The notes beneath the pieces were generated by a model that saw nothing but the letters and a program-made list of their open reading frames with translations, was not told where the DNA came from and searched no databases. From Pistacia vera (lineage: Eukaryota > Streptophyta > Magnoliopsida > Sapindales > Anacardiaceae): 64,000 bases of DNA. The position numbers and the translations under genes are program-made. Numbering within the stretch: position 1 is the stretch's first letter; each line of letters opens with the position of its first letter. This document shows, piece after piece, positions 59,733-64,000 of this stretch. The DNA lies in contig NW_022195466.1 of NCBI RefSeq assembly GCF_008641045.1, forward strand, positions 124,001 through 188,000, written 5' to 3'.

Positions 59733-60143
59733 GTGTCAGGTAAGTTGCTTAAATGGGCCATGGAATTAAGTCAGTTCGATTTGAAGTACAGACCAAAATC
59801 AATTATCAAAGGGCAGGCTGTTGCCGACTTCATATCAGAATTCTCATATCATCTGACGAATGGGTCAGAGCAACAGCCTAGCGAAGTCATTCAGGAAACT
59901 GCTCAAAATCTATTGACTTGGAGCCTCTACATCGATGGATCATCGAACAAAACGAGGGCCGAGGCCGGTCTTCTCCTTTTGAGTCTCGAAGGGATCCGCA
60001 TTCATGGCATTCTCCGGTTCGATTTTAAGGCAACCAATAATGAGGCCGAGTATGAAGCTCTACTCGCTGGACTGCAGTTGGCCAGAGAAATGAGCGCAAC
60101 CGCTGTCAGTATCCACAGCGACTCCATGCTGGTTATTAACTAG
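59733..60143 (+). pseudogene. Tat archaeal-type RNase H domain
   Basis: Open frame of 136 codons: the catalytic LYIDGSSNKTRAEAGLLL, then TNNEAEYEALLAGLQLAREM with the catalytic Glu, then IHSDSMLVIN, ended by TAG where Gln is expected. This extra RNase H next to the retroviral-type one marks the Tat group. Confidence 0.85.
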
Positions 60144-61626
60144 ATTTTGGGAGAGTACCAAGCCAAGGAAGAAAATATAATCAGCTATCTGAAGAAAGCT
60201 AAGGCCGCACTCGAGTCGTTCAAATACTTCACAATCACACAAATTCCTAGAGATAGCAACTTTGTGGCAGATGCCTTGGCAAGGATAGCCTTGTCGTTAG
60301 ACTCAGATACACCGGAGAGCATTCCTGTTCGATTCATCGAGAACCCCAGTACCAACCCGATCGAACATGTCGTGAATGTAACAGAGTCAAATTCTTGGAT
60401 GATCCCTATCATTCAGTATCTTAAGGATGGGACCTTGCTTGACGACAAGGTCGAGGCAAGGATTCTGTGAACAAGATCTGCTCGTTACACCCTCATCGGA
60501 GACCAGCTGTACAGGTGAGGGTTTAGCACCCCTCTCCTCCGATGTGTAACCAGCGAAGAAGCAGATTACATCATGAGGGAGATACACGAAGGGATCTGTG
60601 GTACCCACACCGCCGCATGATCTCTCACTAACAAAGTTGTTCGTCAAGGGTACTACTGGCCCCTAATCCAAGAAGACACGTACAATTTTGTCAAAAGGTG
60701 TGACAATTGCCAGCGGTTCACGAACATACCACGGGCTCCCTTCCACTAGCTGATAATTATGACCATCCCTAGCCGTTTTCCATGTGGGGGATCGATCTCA
60801 TCGATCCCATGCCAGTTGGTAAAAGGGGAGTAAAATATGTCATGATCGCGGTGGATTACTTCACTAAGTGGGTTGAAGCTGAACCGTTAGCAGCGATCAC
60901 GACCAAAAAGCTCAAGGACTTTGTATTCAAAAACATCGTGTGCCGTTACGGGATTTCTCATACTCTCATCTCAGACAATGGTAAATAATTCGACAACAAG
61001 GAGTTCAAGCAGTTTTGCGACGAGCTAGGTATTCATAAAAAATGTGCCTCAGTCGTAAGGCCGCAAGCAAATGGTCAAGTTGAAGCTGTCAACAAAACCA
61101 TCAAGTACACTCTGAAGGCAAAGCTTGGCACAGCCAAGGGGATTGGGCCGACGACCTCCCCAAAGTCCTATAGGTATATAGAATAACTCTGAGAACCTCT
61201 ACCTCAGAAATCCTTTTTTCGCTAGCATATGGCTGCGAAGAGATGATCCCTGTAGAGGTAGAAACTGGTTCACTTCGGAGAGACCTGTACAATGAAGTCG
61301 ACAATGAAGCGCTTATGCACACAAGTCTGGACCTAGTTGCAGAACATCGTAGCAAGGCTCAGCTAAGAATAGCGGCTTACCAGCAACGCGTGAAGAGGTT
61401 CTTTGACTCTAAGGTCAGGGAAAGAGACTTCCAGGTCAGCGACCTTATTTTGAAGGAAGTTCTCGGTACTAGAGAACCAAGTGCGGGAGTCTTAGGATTG
61501 AACTGGGAAGGTTCATACCGCATCACCAAAGTGATAAGACTAGGGACTTATCATCTCAAAAGGCTGAATGGTTCAGAAGTACCCCGAACTTGGAATGCTG
61601 AGCATCTCCGACCATATTATCAGTAA
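60144..61626 (+). pseudogene. Tat integrase
   Basis: After an RNase H tail (IPRDSNFVADALARIA, about 60241-60290) comes the HHCC zinc finger (HEGICGTH ... CDNCQRF, about 60585-60718). The catalytic core follows: WGIDLIDPMP, VDYFTKWVEAEPLA, LISDNGK and PQANGQVEAVNKT carry the D, D and E. The C-terminal chromatin/Gag-like tail is SDLILKEVL to WNAEHLRPYYQ, stop at 61624-61626. In-frame stops at several places. Confidence 0.85.
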
Positions 61627-61936
61627 TTCCGAACTCAGTTTTTCCTTGTAAAGATTTTATTTATCTTTATAAATGTAAATAACAAGTGTATTATCCTATT
61701 CCTTTGTAATAATCTTCGCATATAATTCTACTCGTATAGACGTATTGTAATTATGTTCGCATAGGCTTGTTCCAATGTTAAATAGTTAGAGTGCGATCTT
61801 ATATGACGAGGTATAGAAATTGTGAATGCTCGAGAGATTAAAGATGCATTTCATTAATAAGCATAGCAAACAAAATCCCAAAAATAAATTACAAGTATTA
61901 GCCCTGATCCCCAACTCCTGGGGGCCCGACCTCATC
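61627..61936. other. Tat element 3' untranslated spacer
   Basis: AT-rich, no coding region on the plus strand. Confidence 0.6.
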
Positions 61937-62340
61937 TCAGGGCTGGTCGCCATCCTCCTGGTCGACTGACTTCGGAGGGTATCTTGAAGCCTCTCCTTGA
62001 TCAAATCCTCGAGCAGCCCCCGCTGCTTCCTCATCCTCGCGTCGTGCCATAGATATGAGAGTTTCTTGCCAATCCTCCGAAAGTTTGGACATGTCAATCT
62101 CCGTATTCTTTGGCCGCAGAGTATAGATAGACTCAATCGTCCACTCGGCGGCCTTTGCCTTGATCTACTCTGCTTGGCTCCGCATCTCTTCGGTCAGAGA
62201 AGTAACTCTTCGCTGACTTGCTTGGAATTCGGCCTCGAGAGCTTGCCTTTGCTTCTCGGAGGCCTCCCTCTCATGCTCTGCTTGCTAAGAGGCCATTTGA
62301 GCTCCTGGTTTTCTCGCCGACCTCCTTAGAGAGCCTGGCT
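61937..62340 (-). pseudogene. Tat antisense ORF, coiled-coil protein, truncated
   Basis: The minus strand reads HEREASEKQRQALEAEFQ, SQRRVTSLTEEMRSQAE, a stop, then AAEWTIESIYTLRPK, NTEIDMSKLSEDWQETL and ARREDEEAAGAARGF, ending with TGA at 61939-61937. Heptad-like Leu/Glu/Lys spacing suggests a coiled coil. Retand-like Tat elements carry an antisense ORF at this place; its function is unknown. The N-terminal part is missing because the next element begins at 62343. A different minus-strand frame (61786-62136) is a shadow of it. Confidence 0.6.
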
Positions 62341-62606
62341 ATTGTAACACCCCACTTGAGGTACATAGTTAAGATTTGATGAATGGTTCGAATGTTTATC
62401 GATTTATCCTTAGTTGAGTCTGTATGTTGTTATTATTGTTTGGTTTATCCTTGGATGAAAAGGTGTATTGGTTTGGTTGAGTGTTTTTCTTGAAGGTTAG
62501 TATGATTTAGCAAAATTTTAGGGTTATAGTCTTCGCCGGGGCGAAGAAGTTTTGTCGCCGCGGCGAAGAGGGAGTGCTTCAACCCGGGTGGCCTCTGTGA
62601 GTTTTC

Positions 62607-62637
62607 GCCGAGGCGAAGAAAATAGCTTCGCCTCGGC
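62607..62637. other. perfect 12-bp stem hairpin
   Basis: gccgaggcgaag (62607-62618) pairs with cttcgcctcggc (62626-62637) around a 7-nt loop. Related half-sites ttcgccggggcgaag and gtcgccgcggcgaag lie just upstream (about 62532-62566). Confidence 0.85.
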
Positions 62638-63780
62638 AAGACTCAGCTGATGTTTCCCTTGAGTTTTTGAGATTTCTTTCTTTTGAGACTCATTACCATT
62701 CTACCCTTTTTAGCAGGAAAAGTGGGGAGTGAATTGTAAGGAAATTCATGGAGAATAGTTTGATTGGGTTGTTGTTTTGCAAGAATGAAAGGTCTAAATG
62801 GAATTTCAAAGAGTGAGTAGGGGTATTTGGAAAGTGGAGAAAAATATGTGATATTAAGGTTAGCTTTAGAAACCCCTTCATTTTGTTTTCTCACCACCGC
62901 CTCTTTCATCCCCTATTTCTCTCAATTTTTCATCCGATTCCAAGGATTCTTGAAGAGCTTTGACTAGAATTTGTTACAAATTGATCCTAAGTACAAAGGT
63001 AAGATTCCTTACTCTAGAAGCAAATTTTCATTTGTTGAAAGAATGGGATCCTTATTAAGTTTTGTATTGAAGGTTAGAGAAAGGTTAAGCCATCAAGAGT
63101 GGAGAGTTTAAGTGGTTCTACTTGTGTCGTAAGTAAATTCATCTAAGTTGTGATTTACTTGATTGAATGTGTGTAGAGAGTTTTAGATCTATGATTAATG
63201 CTTGTTGTTTATGTTGAAATGAGTTGATGAATTCATGAATGGGTTCAATGTTGTTATATGAAGGATTTTCCACCATGAGGAGGTGGATGTGTTTGTGAAA
63301 TTTTGGTAAGAGTATGGGTAGAATTTGAAGTAATTGAGAGGAATTTTTGAAGTGTGTTTCTCTTTGCAGGATGTGGATGCTTTAAGGAGTTGACTCCAAT
63401 TTTGGATGGTTAGAGAAATGATAAAGTTAGAATAGAGTTTATGTGCACACATATTGTTTGATGAAATGCCTACAAGAAGCATAGTAGAATTAGAGACGTT
63501 ACCTTATGCAATGTACATATTTGCATGTCATGAATGCATATAAGGAAGATTTTAGGCATGAGTCATCCATATGCATATGTTTAATTGAGTAATTACATAA
63601 GAAAGAATATGAAAATGAGAAGAAACACTCTATTAATAAGAATAAGAAAGAACAAATTCTCTTAGAGTAAAGAGAAAGAAAGAACTAGCACTAGAAGATA
63701 AAATGATTCTTAAGTGCTATAGAAAAGAAAAGAAACTAGGTTGTGCGATGGGGAACTCGTGAGTATAGAGTTACCCTCAT

Positions 63781-63985
63781 GTAAACCGCTATGAGAAAGA
63801 ACGGTCTCTGCCATGAGAGAGCGGAATGCGTGTAAATCGATATGATAAGGAGCGATCTCCACCATGAGAGAGCGGAATGCATGAGATCCGTTATGAGAAA
63901 GATGGACTCTGCCATGAGAGAGCGGAATACACGTAAACCGCTATGAGAGAGAGGGAGTGGTTTCCGCCATGAGAAAGGCGGTATG
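63781..63985. repeat. 51-bp minisatellite
   Basis: Units starting gtaaaccgctatgag-like at 63781, 63832, 63883 and 63933. Each contains an inverted pair ccgct ... agcgg around atgaga blocks. It may continue past the window. Confidence 0.85.
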
Positions 63986-64000
63986 AGATTGAGAAAAAGA

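Larger units (their letters stand above)
53457..62342 (+). mobile_element. Tat-lineage Ty3/gypsy retrotransposon, decayed, 3' end lost
   Basis: Order: LTR, primer site, gag, protease, RT, RNase H, archaeal-type RNase H, integrase, antisense ORF. The extra RNase H and antisense ORF are features of the Tat group (Retand-like). A 1.7-kb LTR splits gag, and another LTR cuts the element off at 62342, so no 3' LTR is seen. Its GC-richer coding sequence stands out from the surroundings. Confidence 0.85.
62343..64000. repeat. LTR of another retrotransposon, runs off the window
   Basis: It begins TGTAACACCCCACTTG, the usual start of many plant gypsy LTRs. It contains GC-rich hairpins (62530-62640), AT-rich middle sequence, and a 51-bp minisatellite at its far end. 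No coding region was recognised. Orientation and element type cannot be fixed without the internal region. Confidence 0.55.

Noticed and set aside
63781..63985. CRISPR-like array
   Set aside because: Units are contiguous with no variable spacers, and the sequence is from a plant LTR.

Overview
The window is plant nuclear DNA, probably from a eudicot. It is AT-rich, with intron-split genes that use GT/AG splice sites, and it is dominated by Ty1/copia, Ty3/gypsy, CACTA-like, hAT-like and MITE-type elements. Two host genes of ordinary structure lie in the middle: a typical plant aspartic proteinase at about 39.0-41.9 kb on the + strand, and a G-patch/C2H2 zinc-finger gene on the - strand, present twice at 43.6-45.5 and 46.8-48.7 kb. 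No CRISPR array, operon, rRNA or tRNA gene was seen.

Region 1 (1-34.7 kb) is a repeat array. Three stretches share a segment here called X (8393, 27146 and 34448). Each X belongs to a unit holding the same copia insertion, 'E2', which has an AACAT target duplication. In the first two units E2 is split at its RT-RNase H linker by a CACTA-like element (left end 13841, right end 6911). Inside that CACTA are a second copia family, 'E1' (- strand), and exon fragments of a plant 8-amino-7-oxononanoate (KAPA) synthase gene plus an unrecognised coding fragment. The third unit (27.1-34.7 kb) has the uninterrupted, empty E2 site. Because the window starts inside unit 1 and unit 2 is broken off at 24993, the 3' half of E2 (6912-7716) appears before its 5' half (10397-13840). 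A single 'n' at 2291 marks an assembly join. The 1-2 bp indels between copies are so dense that part of this region may be unpolished sequence or joined haplotypes.

Region 2 (34.7-49.7 kb) starts with 3.3 kb of unique AT-rich DNA. The aspartic proteinase follows; its domains are all recognisable but its first exons carry several small frameshifts. Next is a non-autonomous hAT element with a clean 8-bp target duplication and an internal 62-bp minisatellite. A nearly identical 3.2-kb tandem duplication then carries the whole coding part of the G-patch gene. Only the distal copy keeps the upstream leader exon and native 5' flank.

Region 3 (49.7-64 kb) holds a probable SIRE-type solo LTR and a gypsy-like LTR remnant. 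After these comes a decayed Tat-lineage Ty3/gypsy element (53.5-62.3 kb) with LTR, primer site, gag, protease, RT, RNase H including the extra archaeal-type RNase H, integrase and an antisense coiled-coil ORF. Its gag is interrupted by a long LTR. It is cut off at 62342 by another LTR that starts TGTAACACCCC, carries GC-rich hairpins and a 51-bp minisatellite, and runs off the window.
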